From the NCBI GenBank assembly GCA_016840245.1, contig JAEOST010000479.1, positions 1-15,750 of the forward strand: DNA of 15,750 bases, in the 5' to 3' direction. Under the pieces are notes generated by a model. The model made no database searches and was not told where the DNA came from. It saw only the letters and a list, made by a program, of their open reading frames with translations. This stretch comes from Candidatus Thorarchaeota archaeon. GTDB lineage: Archaea; Asgardarchaeota; Thorarchaeia; Thorarchaeales; Thorarchaeaceae. Position numbers and translations under genes: made by a program. Of the stretch, positions 7,501-15,498 are shown piece by piece. Each line of letters starts with the position of its first letter. The stretch's first letter is position 1.

Positions 7501-7686
7501 AGCGAAGAGTTCATCATCACCGTGAACATGGATTTCATCAAGGTCAATATAGTCCTGACTCATGACTGGAAACGCAATTTGAGGTTGGATTGAGGTTGAT
7601 TCAGAATCCAAATAACCAGATTGAGTAACAAGGATGAGTATAATCCCAAGGACAAGAGGCTGCTTGATTGTCCATTCCATCTCCAT
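4522..7686 (-). CDS. NosD-type parallel beta-helix surface protein with Ser/Thr stalk and membrane anchor
   Basis: This 1054-residue protein has an N-terminal signal peptide (about 7-24, PLVLGIILILV). A long series of short repeats follows, such as NCTIENN, GIxLxxSSxCxIxNN and NxxxNNSxxGI, typical of a right-handed beta-helix (PbH1/NosD/carbohydrate-binding type). The ladder is broken three times by a conserved insert, NTVGGKPFGY (179-188), NYVNGRPLGY (481-490) and NLVNGLPLGY (654-663), each followed by a D-rich segment. The end of the helix (about 940-976) has the NosD-like W-D, G-N-x-W-D-D-W and IPG-x-x-GSIDRYP signature. A Ser/Thr tract (about 983-1013) and one membrane helix (about 1018-1042) follow. 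The protein should sit on the outer face of the cell membrane; glycan binding or surface assembly is plausible, but no catalytic residues are evident. Starts at M1 or M3 are both possible. It stands alone, with a TATA-like box upstream. Confidence 0.9.
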   Translation of the reverse strand: MEMEWTIKQPLVLGIILILVTQSGYLDSESTSIQPQIAFPVMSQDYIDLDEIHVHGDDELFAMGFGGMGTAGSPIIIEGFNVSSINFGEIGLHVIIRNCLIGGIYFAKSNNTIFENCVIENYFRSWDCNNIQFLSNNIESGFIHIGRAVDFTLFNNTIGLEIQIMGESLQNWRHDFSLNTVGGKPFGYVVDEMDLLFNPDDYGQLVLVNCTNCEIVDGTSVRGRYVSLGHCANCTFSRNTNWFFSASYSHNITASYNSGNTSICRGIYLDICTDSIVYKNSFYDNEKDGIGLALSVNCTIANNTVTGYTGLRLSGQTIGHGAYEQSGISLYQSSSCLIVNNTLYGNPRDGVWLFHSGNNLVLSNDIRENSIAGIEGRSKNSSFIGNIVCDNEGPGFILARSDNGIISQNVVCNNSGGIFIEYDSVNVTIIYNTVTDSSYGIRIDGGTNFTIHGNNMTGTGLIIRPGWQSDWNFWRHNVTENYVNGRPLGYWWGLDSQELNITDYSQVFICYSTNVSVSNLTIPSTSLGLVMVHTSNSTVNRLTLNESSSGIELSYCSSCIISNSMFFNNSDSAVYLYRSYNCTIESSNFEENHQAIRIYYGSELTISENTFASKLNGISMTGCRNCTITNNSFIGCSLYVSGIGGDSNHHVEDNLVNGLPLGYFSELSNTKLDIEDFSAVILVECDNVVAYGGTFSNASYGVIAIYCADIVVESVTCTMQKQSGVYIEASYNCTLLNCTMTDNSEAGIEMGNTWSSNIGNNIIRCDIRHNDRGMDLTYDRSTTILDTTIEMNYGYGVFLYYGDYFTMRNCSITDNGLDGVRGSYQFTAIEISQNIISRNGGIGLCGVHGNVTGNTISDNGSHGLLFEGGVIDNNEVHSNNGTGILSYYVRNAIILRNSITNNSEYGISLHQNYLNHIFNNTLFNNSLAANKLGNALDHGMYNRWDNGEIGNAWDDWSGEGVYNIPGFAGSIDRYPRHFETVVTTIATSTSTFTTTSTSSTTSTYISTTPTTSISPDGSFVLVIVLVGVAGVCIVGISLLVLQKYTTESVKQGFT

Positions 7687-7737
7687 TCCACAACTTCATT
7701 GTCATCCATCGCTCCAAATTAATCTTCTCAATCAGTC

Positions 7738-7747
7738 AGATAAATAG
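7738..7747 (-). promoter_or_regulatory. Candidate TATA box of the beta-helix gene
   Basis: The minus strand reads CTATTTATCT about 52 nt before the ATG at 7686, a workable distance for an archaeal TATA box with a short leader. It lies inside the 206-bp gap after the flavoprotein gene. No clear terminator was seen in that gap. Confidence 0.35.
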
Positions 7748-7892
7748 GTCAGGTTATATGGACCATAGTTTTGCGCCCATCTTGAACTCTGCATGGTGAT
7801 ATAGAAACTGCTCGGACGTGAGCCGATCACTCTCAGGCAGTATATCCAAGATCAAAAGCATCTATGGAATTAAGTTGGTTATATTGACTTCT

Positions 7893-8963
7893 CTATTCAC
7901 CTGTTGGAAATACCTTCTCAAACTTTGACATGAGTCGTATCTTACCTTTTGTCTTGAGTCGACCACTAAGAAATGCTCTGGTTCCACTGAGTTTACCTTC
8001 ACTCATGGCAATCCAGTCTTTGGCTGAGCACTTCAAGATCAGTGAGGGTTTCTTCACACTGCCCTCACCACTCTCACATTTCTGATCCTTAATTACAACA
8101 TGCCAGATGAGGGTCTCATCACCCTCCTGAAGTTCAAATTGAAGCTCCATTTCTATACCCTTAGCTGCTTCAGAATCAAAGGCCTCTGGCATCTTCTCAA
8201 ACATCTCTCGAACCAGTGCTAACGCAACACCCGTCTCAAGTTGCTCTCCTTCTTCAAATATACGCTCAACTTCCTTGGCATCATCAGTTGGTAATGTGAG
8301 CCATCCTTTCTCCTTGAAGAATTCATAGTCCTCCTTGAAGAGACCTTGATACCTGATGAACAGGTCTCGGAAGAAAGCACGGTCTCGAAGTTGTTCACCA
8401 GTAAGGTTGTACTGGTGTTTCTCACGAACTGCTGTAACCAGTTGACGGCCCAATCTCTGAGCATGTTCGTAGAGAACTTCTTGGTCTTCAAACATACCCG
8501 GTCCTACTCCAATACCACAAAGAGTTCCAACTATTGAGGCACCAAACGCTCGTAATGCATTACTCATGTACAGAACTGTACTTTCATCACCAATCCCTGC
8601 TGAGGCAGTTATTGCAAGTCCATACTTTCCAATCAAGGGTGGTCGATGACCAATTGGAAGGCAACGATCCATGAAGACCTTCATCTGACCAGTGACAGTT
8701 CCTAGATAGACTGGTGATGCAAAAATCACAGCATCTGCGGCAATCATCTTCTCCTGTATACTTACTACATCATCACGAATTGTACAAGTACCCTCCATCA
8801 GACAAGTCCCGCATCCAACGCAGTACAGGATTTTTTTCTTACTGAGTACAATTGTCTCAGTCTTCGCTCCCTCGTTCTCACTTGCCATTAGCACTTGATT
8901 AAGAATCTCATACGTAGCTCCATCTTTTCCATGTGGGCTACCAAGAATAGCAACTATCTTCAT
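7893..8963 (-). CDS. Iron-sulfur flavoprotein (NADPH-dependent FMN reductase type) fused to an SCP2 domain
   Basis: The protein begins MKIVAILGSPHGKDGATYEIL, the phosphate-binding loop of flavodoxin-like FMN reductases. It then has C48-x2-C51-x2-C54-x5-C60, the compact cysteine motif of archaeal iron-sulfur flavoproteins, expected to bind a 4Fe-4S cluster. ASPVYLGTVTGQMKVFMDR (about 82-100) is the second flavin-binding segment. From about residue 265 to the end (356) the sequence looks like a sterol carrier protein 2 domain, with LILKCSAKDWIAMSEGKLSG and a closing GRLKTKGKIRLMSKFEKVF. The likely job is cytosolic electron transfer, with the SCP2 part holding a hydrophobic ligand; the substrate is unknown. 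I chose the ATG at 8963; a TTG at 9020 would add 19 residues before the flavodoxin fold and overlap the promoter. A GGGAG lies about 14 nt upstream. A degraded copy of part of this gene lies at 4389-4522. Confidence 0.92.
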   Translation of the reverse strand: MKIVAILGSPHGKDGATYEILNQVLMASENEGAKTETIVLSKKKILYCVGCGTCLMEGTCTIRDDVVSIQEKMIAADAVIFASPVYLGTVTGQMKVFMDRCLPIGHRPPLIGKYGLAITASAGIGDESTVLYMSNALRAFGASIVGTLCGIGVGPGMFEDQEVLYEHAQRLGRQLVTAVREKHQYNLTGEQLRDRAFFRDLFIRYQGLFKEDYEFFKEKGWLTLPTDDAKEVERIFEEGEQLETGVALALVREMFEKMPEAFDSEAAKGIEMELQFELQEGDETLIWHVVIKDQKCESGEGSVKKPSLILKCSAKDWIAMSEGKLSGTRAFLSGRLKTKGKIRLMSKFEKVFPTGE

Positions 8964-9006
8964 TGTGGATAACGTTCTCCCGTGTGATTGGAATCGTTTG
9001 AAATGG

Positions 9007-9016
9007 TATAGATAAA
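9007..9016 (-). promoter_or_regulatory. Candidate TATA box of the flavoprotein gene
   Basis: The minus strand reads TTTATCTATA about 44 nt before the ATG at 8963. A start about 25 nt downstream would leave a leader of roughly 20 nt that includes GGGAG. It also argues against the TTG start at 9020. Confidence 0.4.
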
Positions 9017-9086
9017 TCAAACCATGATATCGTATATGATTGCAATAGATACTGTATCACGAAAGAGGAAACAATTTTGTCAGAAT

Positions 9087-9096
9087 TCATATATAC
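9087..9096 (+). promoter_or_regulatory. Candidate TATA box of the giant surface protein gene
   Basis: TCATATATAC lies about 98 nt before the ATG at 9194, giving a predicted transcript start near 9120 and a leader of about 70 nt. With the minus-strand box at 9007-9016 it makes this a divergent promoter region. Confidence 0.4.
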
Positions 9097-9178
9097 GGCT
9101 CAATGTTACCCGAGTGTGGTTGCACCTTACGAATATGGTTGGGAATTCGGTGTGAAACTTGAATTGTCAATCGCAAAT

Positions 9179-9183
9179 GGGAG
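9179..9183 (+). promoter_or_regulatory. Ribosome-binding site that fixes the giant gene's start
   Basis: GGGAG lies 10 nt before the ATG at 9194. The in-frame Met codons further in (residues 29 and 34, nearer the hydrophobic segment) have no comparable site, so the longer N-terminus is preferred. Confidence 0.5.
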
Positions 9184-9193
9184 ATGAATCATC

Positions 9194-12100
9194 ATGCACG
9201 CATCATCAGTAAAATCATCATTCTTGATAAAGCCTAACAAGTACAGACCTACAGCGAAACAGTCTTCCGGATATGAGATGTTCTCACTCAAGATGGCACT
9301 GTTATCATTCTTGTTCTTCTTCTTGATCATGAGCAGTATTTCTGTATCAACATCACCAGTAACAAAGACATCGGTTACACCTGAAAGTGATTCCGTTCTT
9401 TCACAGGATAGCAATGTTGTAACATATAGTATACAGGAAAATGTTCCAATTGTTGAAGGGGATGTAGGCACCTACAGAGGATTCGCATATCATGTCAGAG
9501 ATACAGATATTGTGTACTTTGTAGATCCAATTCAAGATGTGTCATTTCAAGTTGCAGTCCCAGATGGAAGCACCCCTGGCAGTTTAAAGGGTGTAGATAT
9601 TGATGATGATGGTTCAACAGAGTTCATGTTCGCACATCGAGCTACATCTAGTTCTACATATGAATTAGTTGTTGTAGATTTTGATACTCTCTCGTATACT
9701 ACAAATTATGACATTCCAAATTGGTATCATATTATCAGTGGTATTGGAGATTTCAATGCTGATGGGAAATTAGATCTTTACCTAAAACACAATGGGAATA
9801 TGTATCATACAATACTCGATGTTGCTGCAAATTCTACAATCGGTCAATGGAACACGTCTACACGTGTCGGCTATCAGTCTGTTGGACGATATCATGATGG
9901 AGCAAAGGATTACCTAGCATTGGGCATCCAAAATGTTGTATACCGAAACATCTCAATATTCGATGGTTTTGGTAACTTGATCAATCAAGTTGATCATGTT
10001 TACATCAAAGACATTGACACAATCAACCACGGAGATATTGCAGAAGATCTTGTTGTTACAGATTACTACGGTAATGCCACAGTCTATCACGGGGAGAATC
10101 TTACTGCAGCTTACAAAATAAACTTGAGAGGTGTGGCTACATCAAATTTCTTTGTCCAGTCAGGCAACATCACTCTAGATGAGTATGAGGATTTCTATGC
10201 AATTGAGAGATACGATGAACAAGCGTACATGGTCGATGGTAGAGATGGGACATTACTACATACGGTTAATGGCGTGGTTACAGGAACATTTAGAGCATTT
10301 GACCTCGGAGAAATTGATGCTGATGAGAGAACAGATGCATTGATCAAAGATGTATCAGGGAGCCCAGGACTACTTCGAGGTGTCGATGGTGTCGTATCAT
10401 ATGTTGAAACATTGATAGAGAATCCCTACCAATTCATAGTTCATGAGGTGACTGGTGATTCGAAAGAGGATATGATGCTTCGAGTCATAACTGATGTTGG
10501 ATCAGATATCTACATCATCAAGAGTGACACTGAAGCTCCGATCCTTACTCCAAGTCCTATGAATCCATTACACCCGACAGTTATTGATGATTTCATCACT
10601 GTTGAGGTGTCAGTTGACGACAGCTCGCCTATAGACATGACTCTTCTGCGTTACAGAGAGGTGGGAGAAAGCATCTGGATAGAACCTCATGATGGTCTAT
10701 TTTCAACAACCGATGGCATTACTCACTTTGCTTTTCTAGTTGGATTAGATGGGGGTAATTATGAATACTACATCCAATTTAGAGATACGTTCCTAAACAT
10801 TGGAGAAATTGGCAATCCTTCGACTCCTGAAACCTTCTCAGTCCAGGGTAATCTTGTATGGGAAACTGAACCAATAGGTGATACGTTGCTACATCATTAT
10901 ACTGCACGTAATAGGATAGCAGAAGGAAACATGACGGATGGTAGCAGAGTCATTTACGTTGCAAAGGGGCATCTCAATGTAAATGTGACACTCTCTAAAT
11001 ACGACGAGCATGGTGTCTTTCTGGATAGTGCAACTCTTCCTTTTACAAACAGTTACGATTTTGCTCTACTCTCTGGAAACTTTGATGGGGACGGTGTAAC
11101 AGATCCTGTTGTCTTGATTAGTGAAAAATCACCTGATGCATATGCATACGTGTTCCATGGTAACAACTTCTCGATTAATTACATTAGCCCAATACCAATC
11201 TTTGCGAAAGAATATGAACATCAACAGGTCTATGATGTTGATGATGATAATCTAGACGAGCTTGTGATGGTTACTGTTAATGAACCGTTGTCATTAGGAA
11301 TAATGGATAATGACGGAACATGGAGTTCGCGATTGCTGCCATTTTCAGATCAGGGTCAATGGGCAACAGATGCTATGGCTATTGGACAAGCTGCTATAGT
11401 TGCAGACACGCATATCGCTATAGAACGGAATGCGAATCTAATTGAGATATTCAGAACTTCAGATCTAACACAACTACAGGCAATCATCCCCAATTATGGA
11501 TCTTACACTGATGCAGATATTGTTGATATCGAGGTGTTTCACAATGCTAGTCGCTCAACAATACAGTTCTTGGTTGAATTTAGATTATGGGATGGTTCCG
11601 ATCCATATACTGCATTTGCGTTCTTGGATGCTTACACCTCTAGTATAGACGTGGCTGATATGTACATCGTTCCAGATCGTGTTCATAGATATGGACATGT
11701 ACATGATGTTGATGCAGATGGTACAGATGAGATGTTTGCGATTACTATCGCAGGTGAGATATCTCTTATCCAGTTTGACCAATCTCTAACAATTGATTGG
11801 ACATCTACTATGACCGATGCTACTCCAACTGTATCCCTAGTCACAGATTTTCTAGGTGATGGCACTGACCAACTAGCAATATTCACAAATGAGGATGAGC
11901 GACTTACAATTATTGATTTCAATGGTATGGTTCACAGAAACCTCTACGTGGGAGAAGTACACGGTGCATTTGAAATCAGCAGCGTCGATGCTGGTAATGG
12001 AAATGAGATTGCTGCATTCCCAATCGTAAAAGATGGAGATGGAGTACTTGGTGCAGTACGAGATCTCGATTGGTATTACCGACTCAATGTGTCTGTAGAA

Positions 12101-14734
12101 TTCGCCCCAACTTTACTGAATCAAACCCAAGAGCTATACTCAGAAGTTTCAGTAACCAATATCTACGATGAGTTGATTGAGGATGCAACAGTGAACATCA
12201 ATGTTCACTACTTCTTCGAAGAAGAAACCATGACCTATACAGATGGCTATTTCTACAATGATTCATCTCTGTCATATCAAACTCGTTTTGATGTTACATG
12301 GCCTATTGGTGTTGCTAATGTGAGTATTATGGTTGGACATAATTTCTACCACTCCTGGTTTTCCCTCTATCCTGACGCATTGACCATAACAAGTCCGCTC
12401 CATGTTGAGATCCACACTCCAGAAGTCGTCGCGCAGGGTGAAGATCAAATTGTCGAAGTTTGGGTACGAGATACTCTGGGAACGACAGTAACTGATGCAA
12501 ACGTGACTATAACAATTGCCTCAGGTGAGTTCTCGCCAACACTGATAGAACCCTTCTATGTATACGATAACGAAAATGTGACATTACCTGCTGGAGATTA
12601 CGAGGTACTTGCTGAAGCTCAACACACATTTGCTACCACTAAGAGTAATGCTTCAGAACATTTCAGAGTACAAACCATAACAGAGGACCTTGTCATTATA
12701 GATGATCTTCCAAGAGCCCTCCTCCAGTCTAATATGACTCTTGCTTGGTTCAACATAACTGATGCATCTGGTTTCGAAATTTCAGGTGCGGATGTGAGTC
12801 TGAGATCTGGACCAGTTGAATTCCCCATGGAGGAATTAGCTCCTGGATGTTATCGTCTTTCATCACCCTTTGATGTAGTAATTGGAAGACATTCATTCGA
12901 TCTGAATGTGAGGAAACATGGATTTGAGAATCCTGTTGCGGCAACAGTGAATGTGACAGTAATTGGAGAGTTAAATCCGGGTATTTTCTTTGCTCAGAAT
13001 GTAGAATCCGAAGGATCCTTGTTTATTGAGATTTCAATGAAAGATTTTCTAGGACCGGTAACAGTTGGTACTTCAGTTACAATAGAGGTTGGAGGCGAGA
13101 ATTACACTGCCATCCAGCATCCAGAGTATCTGACTGAATTCAACATATCAATTCCAATTAATGTGGGTGCTGGAAGAAATGTATTCAGAGTGTTCTCATT
13201 CGCTAGCTATGCTTCTGCAGTAGATGAAAGAGAATACACTTTCTTTGTACATGGACCTGTAGATGTAGATGTATCTTCATCACTAGAGTGGGAAATTATT
13301 CAAGGAAATACAACTGAGATCTCAGTAAATATAGCTGACTGGATGGCGATACCAGTTAGTGTTTCAAGTGCAACATTGTACATCGGAACAGGTGCGTATA
13401 CCCTTAGTGAAGTTGGTTCAGGATTTTATTCAGTCACAGTTTCAACGGCTGGATGGGAACCAGGTATATACAACTATTCAGTTTTTATACTCGATTCATA
13501 TGTGACACTATCCGACCCAGTGATTGGAGAACTAATAGTCAAAGGAGTCCTTTCCTTTTCTATCGATGTGATCACAGAAAATCCCCGAGCTAATTCATTA
13601 CTTGAAATCGAAGTATCTGTAACAGACAAGTACAACAATCCAGTTCCAGGTCTTGACGTATCTGTTGAGATTGCGGGAATGTATGCTGAAGTATATGCTA
13701 CTGGAGAACCGGGAAGATACCTTGCGGTCTTTGAGAGAGCACCAGTTGTTGGACCCGTTGGTTGGGGATATGAATTCATCAATGTTGTTGCAGATAACGA
13801 GATATGTATACTTGGAACTAGGGCAGAGTCGTTCTTACTTTCATCGTCAATTCCTGATATTTCCATGGATGTTACAACATATGGTATAAGTGCTGGATTT
13901 GCATTTCTGCTAAGTATCTTAGGCTTGTTTGGCTACTTCAAACTATCTTCATCTATGCGAATTCAAGAAACGTCCATTGATGCAACAGAGAAATCAGTCA
14001 AGAGAATGGACCGTCTTTACATAGCCATTGTTGGCATCACAGGTGCTAGTGCGTTAACGTCTTGGGTGGCATACACTGCGGCCAACTATGAGTTCGCTGT
14101 TGGTTTTGCCATTACAGTTCTGGGTTCTTCTATTCTATTATACGGAATCTGGTTGTATCGAGACTCAGTTGCGTCGATTTTAGTAGATGATCGAATAAAC
14201 AGGAAGAGAATGGTTCTAGGGCTATGGCACCTATTCTTCCTACCTGTGACAATAGGAATGATACTCGTCTATGGTTATGGAATTCCATGGTTCAATGAGC
14301 ATATTATAAATGATGCATTTGTTGTCGGTGATATTTCTATACCTGGGATAATAACAACAGTAGTAACTTCCTTCCTCTCCTCAATTCTAGTAGTAGTCTT
14401 CAATGTCTACAGGGAATTGAGCCAGGGAGTAACGAAATTGGATAAGATGGAAGCAGCGGGTACACCTCAAGATGTATTGGCAGATGAAAGGTCAATTCTC
14501 GTTAAGAAAGCTAGCTCTTCAATACGAGTCAAGTTTCTGTTATTCTTGGTTGTTGTGGGTGGTGCTACACTTCTGTCGATTGATTTCATTTTGTCACAAT
14601 ACTCAATCCTGCTGATTGTCATAATCCCTGTTCTATTCTTGGTAATCATTCCATTCATATCATCTAAGTTATTGCAGGCATTTGGATTCATGAAATCAAA
14701 AGTAACTAGTGAAAGTACAGACACAATGATTTAA
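9194..14734 (+). CDS. Giant surface protein: FG-GAP propeller repeats, Ig-like modules and C-terminal seven-helix membrane block
   Basis: This 1846-residue protein has no family name I can give as a whole. After a 30-residue polar leader there is a signal-type helix (about 34-50). Calcium-binding FG-GAP/VCBS-like motifs occur at about 135 (DIDDDGSTEF), 186 (DFNADGKLDL), 371 (EIDADERTDA), 629 (NFDGDGVTDP), 681 (DVDDDNLDEL), 838 (DVDADGTDEM) and 885 (DFLGDGTDQL). They fall in two blocks, about 70-445 and 555-965, split by an Ig-like insert. Residues about 970-1545 look like five or six beta-sandwich modules of some 95 residues each. The C-terminus holds about seven membrane helices (near 1563, 1608, 1632, 1673, 1715, 1778 and 1802) with a charged loop at about 1737-1777. 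A large ectodomain for adhesion or sensing, carried by a polytopic anchor, is the likely arrangement. Most such archaeal proteins have a single anchor helix, so the multi-helix end is unusual. It is transcribed divergently from the flavoprotein. Confidence 0.9.
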   Translation: MHASSVKSSFLIKPNKYRPTAKQSSGYEMFSLKMALLSFLFFFLIMSSISVSTSPVTKTSVTPESDSVLSQDSNVVTYSIQENVPIVEGDVGTYRGFAYHVRDTDIVYFVDPIQDVSFQVAVPDGSTPGSLKGVDIDDDGSTEFMFAHRATSSSTYELVVVDFDTLSYTTNYDIPNWYHIISGIGDFNADGKLDLYLKHNGNMYHTILDVAANSTIGQWNTSTRVGYQSVGRYHDGAKDYLALGIQNVVYRNISIFDGFGNLINQVDHVYIKDIDTINHGDIAEDLVVTDYYGNATVYHGENLTAAYKINLRGVATSNFFVQSGNITLDEYEDFYAIERYDEQAYMVDGRDGTLLHTVNGVVTGTFRAFDLGEIDADERTDALIKDVSGSPGLLRGVDGVVSYVETLIENPYQFIVHEVTGDSKEDMMLRVITDVGSDIYIIKSDTEAPILTPSPMNPLHPTVIDDFITVEVSVDDSSPIDMTLLRYREVGESIWIEPHDGLFSTTDGITHFAFLVGLDGGNYEYYIQFRDTFLNIGEIGNPSTPETFSVQGNLVWETEPIGDTLLHHYTARNRIAEGNMTDGSRVIYVAKGHLNVNVTLSKYDEHGVFLDSATLPFTNSYDFALLSGNFDGDGVTDPVVLISEKSPDAYAYVFHGNNFSINYISPIPIFAKEYEHQQVYDVDDDNLDELVMVTVNEPLSLGIMDNDGTWSSRLLPFSDQGQWATDAMAIGQAAIVADTHIAIERNANLIEIFRTSDLTQLQAIIPNYGSYTDADIVDIEVFHNASRSTIQFLVEFRLWDGSDPYTAFAFLDAYTSSIDVADMYIVPDRVHRYGHVHDVDADGTDEMFAITIAGEISLIQFDQSLTIDWTSTMTDATPTVSLVTDFLGDGTDQLAIFTNEDERLTIIDFNGMVHRNLYVGEVHGAFEISSVDAGNGNEIAAFPIVKDGDGVLGAVRDLDWYYRLNVSVEFAPTLLNQTQELYSEVSVTNIYDELIEDATVNINVHYFFEEETMTYTDGYFYNDSSLSYQTRFDVTWPIGVANVSIMVGHNFYHSWFSLYPDALTITSPLHVEIHTPEVVAQGEDQIVEVWVRDTLGTTVTDANVTITIASGEFSPTLIEPFYVYDNENVTLPAGDYEVLAEAQHTFATTKSNASEHFRVQTITEDLVIIDDLPRALLQSNMTLAWFNITDASGFEISGADVSLRSGPVEFPMEELAPGCYRLSSPFDVVIGRHSFDLNVRKHGFENPVAATVNVTVIGELNPGIFFAQNVESEGSLFIEISMKDFLGPVTVGTSVTIEVGGENYTAIQHPEYLTEFNISIPINVGAGRNVFRVFSFASYASAVDEREYTFFVHGPVDVDVSSSLEWEIIQGNTTEISVNIADWMAIPVSVSSATLYIGTGAYTLSEVGSGFYSVTVSTAGWEPGIYNYSVFILDSYVTLSDPVIGELIVKGVLSFSIDVITENPRANSLLEIEVSVTDKYNNPVPGLDVSVEIAGMYAEVYATGEPGRYLAVFERAPVVGPVGWGYEFINVVADNEICILGTRAESFLLSSSIPDISMDVTTYGISAGFAFLLSILGLFGYFKLSSSMRIQETSIDATEKSVKRMDRLYIAIVGITGASALTSWVAYTAANYEFAVGFAITVLGSSILLYGIWLYRDSVASILVDDRINRKRMVLGLWHLFFLPVTIGMILVYGYGIPWFNEHIINDAFVVGDISIPGIITTVVTSFLSSILVVVFNVYRELSQGVTKLDKMEAAGTPQDVLADERSILVKKASSSIRVKFLLFLVVVGGATLLSIDFILSQYSILLIVIIPVLFLVIIPFISSKLLQAFGFMKSKVTSESTDTMI

Positions 14735-14742
14735 TTATGGAA

Positions 14743-14800
14743 AAACAATCCAATCAATGCCAAAGCTCTGGGTCTGCGCCATTGGTCAAAGCAGGCCCAG
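14743..14800 (-). terminator. Possible terminator hairpin at the end of the Nudix gene
   Basis: CTGGGTCTGC (14768-14777) and GCAGGCCCAG (14791-14800) pair over 10 bp with one T-G wobble and a 13-nt loop. On the minus strand the hairpin overlaps the last Nudix codons, and a run of five Ts lies about 20 nt further on (plus-strand A run at 14743-14747). That distance is long for a classic terminator, so the call is modest. The 51-bp gap between the convergent stops holds nothing else. Confidence 0.4.
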
Positions 14801-15397
14801 ATTGTCAGCCTGCCTAAAGAACGACTCAGTAAGAAAAGCGCGGTACTTGAAACCACCCCAACCAGACTCTATCATCAACTGTACAGAACTAAGAAGATCT
14901 TCTCGTTTCATCAACTTGACATCAAAAATCTCGTAAGTGTCAATAGGTTTCATGGAACCTCCAATTGGTTTAGCAAGGAAAACAAGAGACCTCCATGGGA
15001 TTACGCCATCCGAACAGACTACGTCCAGTCGCATATCTAGCACAAATCTCTCAAGTTCGATTTCGAGGCCCGTCTCTTCTAACATCTCACGTTTTGCGGC
15101 AGCTTCTAGAGACTCACCAAAATTGGCACCACCTGAAGGAGCGCGATAGATACCAGAGTTTGCATACTGATGCTTCTGAATTACAACGAAATCCTCACCC
15201 TCAGCAATGAAGCAAGTGATGTCATGATTTCGTCCTTTATTGGCACTACGTCGTACTAGCTCACACTCAAAGTCCTGAAATTCTGCTTTGAACCTCAATT
15301 CTAGGGGTTCACCATATATTGTTACAAGTGAACTGTAGTCTTCTGGATCGATGTCTGTCAGATTTCTCGCCACAAGTTCAAAGTGAAGTACTGGCAA
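14786..15397 (-). CDS. Nudix hydrolase
   Basis: The 203-residue protein contains a complete Nudix box: G89-x5-E95-x7-R103-E104-M-L-E107-E108-T-G110-L111, which binds the metal and hydrolyses a nucleoside diphosphate linked to another group. The residues before it (VVIQKHQYANSGIYRAPSGG) are typical of ADP-ribose or sugar-nucleotide type Nudix enzymes, but substrate choice cannot be read from the sequence. An extra N-terminal part of about 55 residues (LRFKAEFQDFECELVRR) precedes the Nudix fold. The start is a TTG at 15397. No ATG or GTG is in frame near it, and a TATA-like box about 25 nt upstream suggests an almost leaderless transcript. It is convergent with the giant surface protein gene and divergent from the partial gene at 15499. 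Confidence 0.92.
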   Translation of the reverse strand: MPVLHFELVARNLTDIDPEDYSSLVTIYGEPLELRFKAEFQDFECELVRRSANKGRNHDITCFIAEGEDFVVIQKHQYANSGIYRAPSGGANFGESLEAAAKREMLEETGLEIELERFVLDMRLDVVCSDGVIPWRSLVFLAKPIGGSMKPIDTYEIFDVKLMKREDLLSSVQLMIESGWGGFKYRAFLTESFFRQADNLGLL

Positions 15398-15417
15398 AAA
15401 GGATTCCGGAACACGAC

Positions 15418-15427
15418 AAATTATTTA
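15418..15427 (-). promoter_or_regulatory. Candidate TATA box of the Nudix gene
   Basis: The minus strand reads TAAATAATTT about 20-30 nt before the TTG start at 15397. The predicted transcript start falls at or just before that codon, which fits the lack of a clear ribosome-binding site. Confidence 0.4.
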
Positions 15428-15498
15428 CGGGTAGAATACACAAAACACAGGGCGTTTGTCTGCTTTAACAGTGTTAGTGTGAGAGTTGAGCAAGAGCA

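Noticed and set aside
9018..9020. TTG start that would extend the flavoprotein by 19 residues
   Set aside because: The flavodoxin fold normally begins at MKIVAILGSP, and the extension would cover the best TATA-like box.
9127..9471. A 114-codon minus-strand open frame over the start of the giant surface protein gene
   Set aside because: It runs antisense to the signal peptide region, has no ribosome-binding site or domain signature, and the plus-strand frame is clearly the coding one.
13474..13866. A 130-codon minus-strand open frame inside the giant gene
   Set aside because: It is a Ser/Thr-rich antisense shadow of the Ig-like module region.
14791..14812. Second, alternative hairpin (GCAGGC...GCCTGC) sharing an arm with the 14768-14800 hairpin
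   Set aside because: It is a six-base pairing within the Nudix coding region and has no T-tract, so an attenuator-like switch is not supported.
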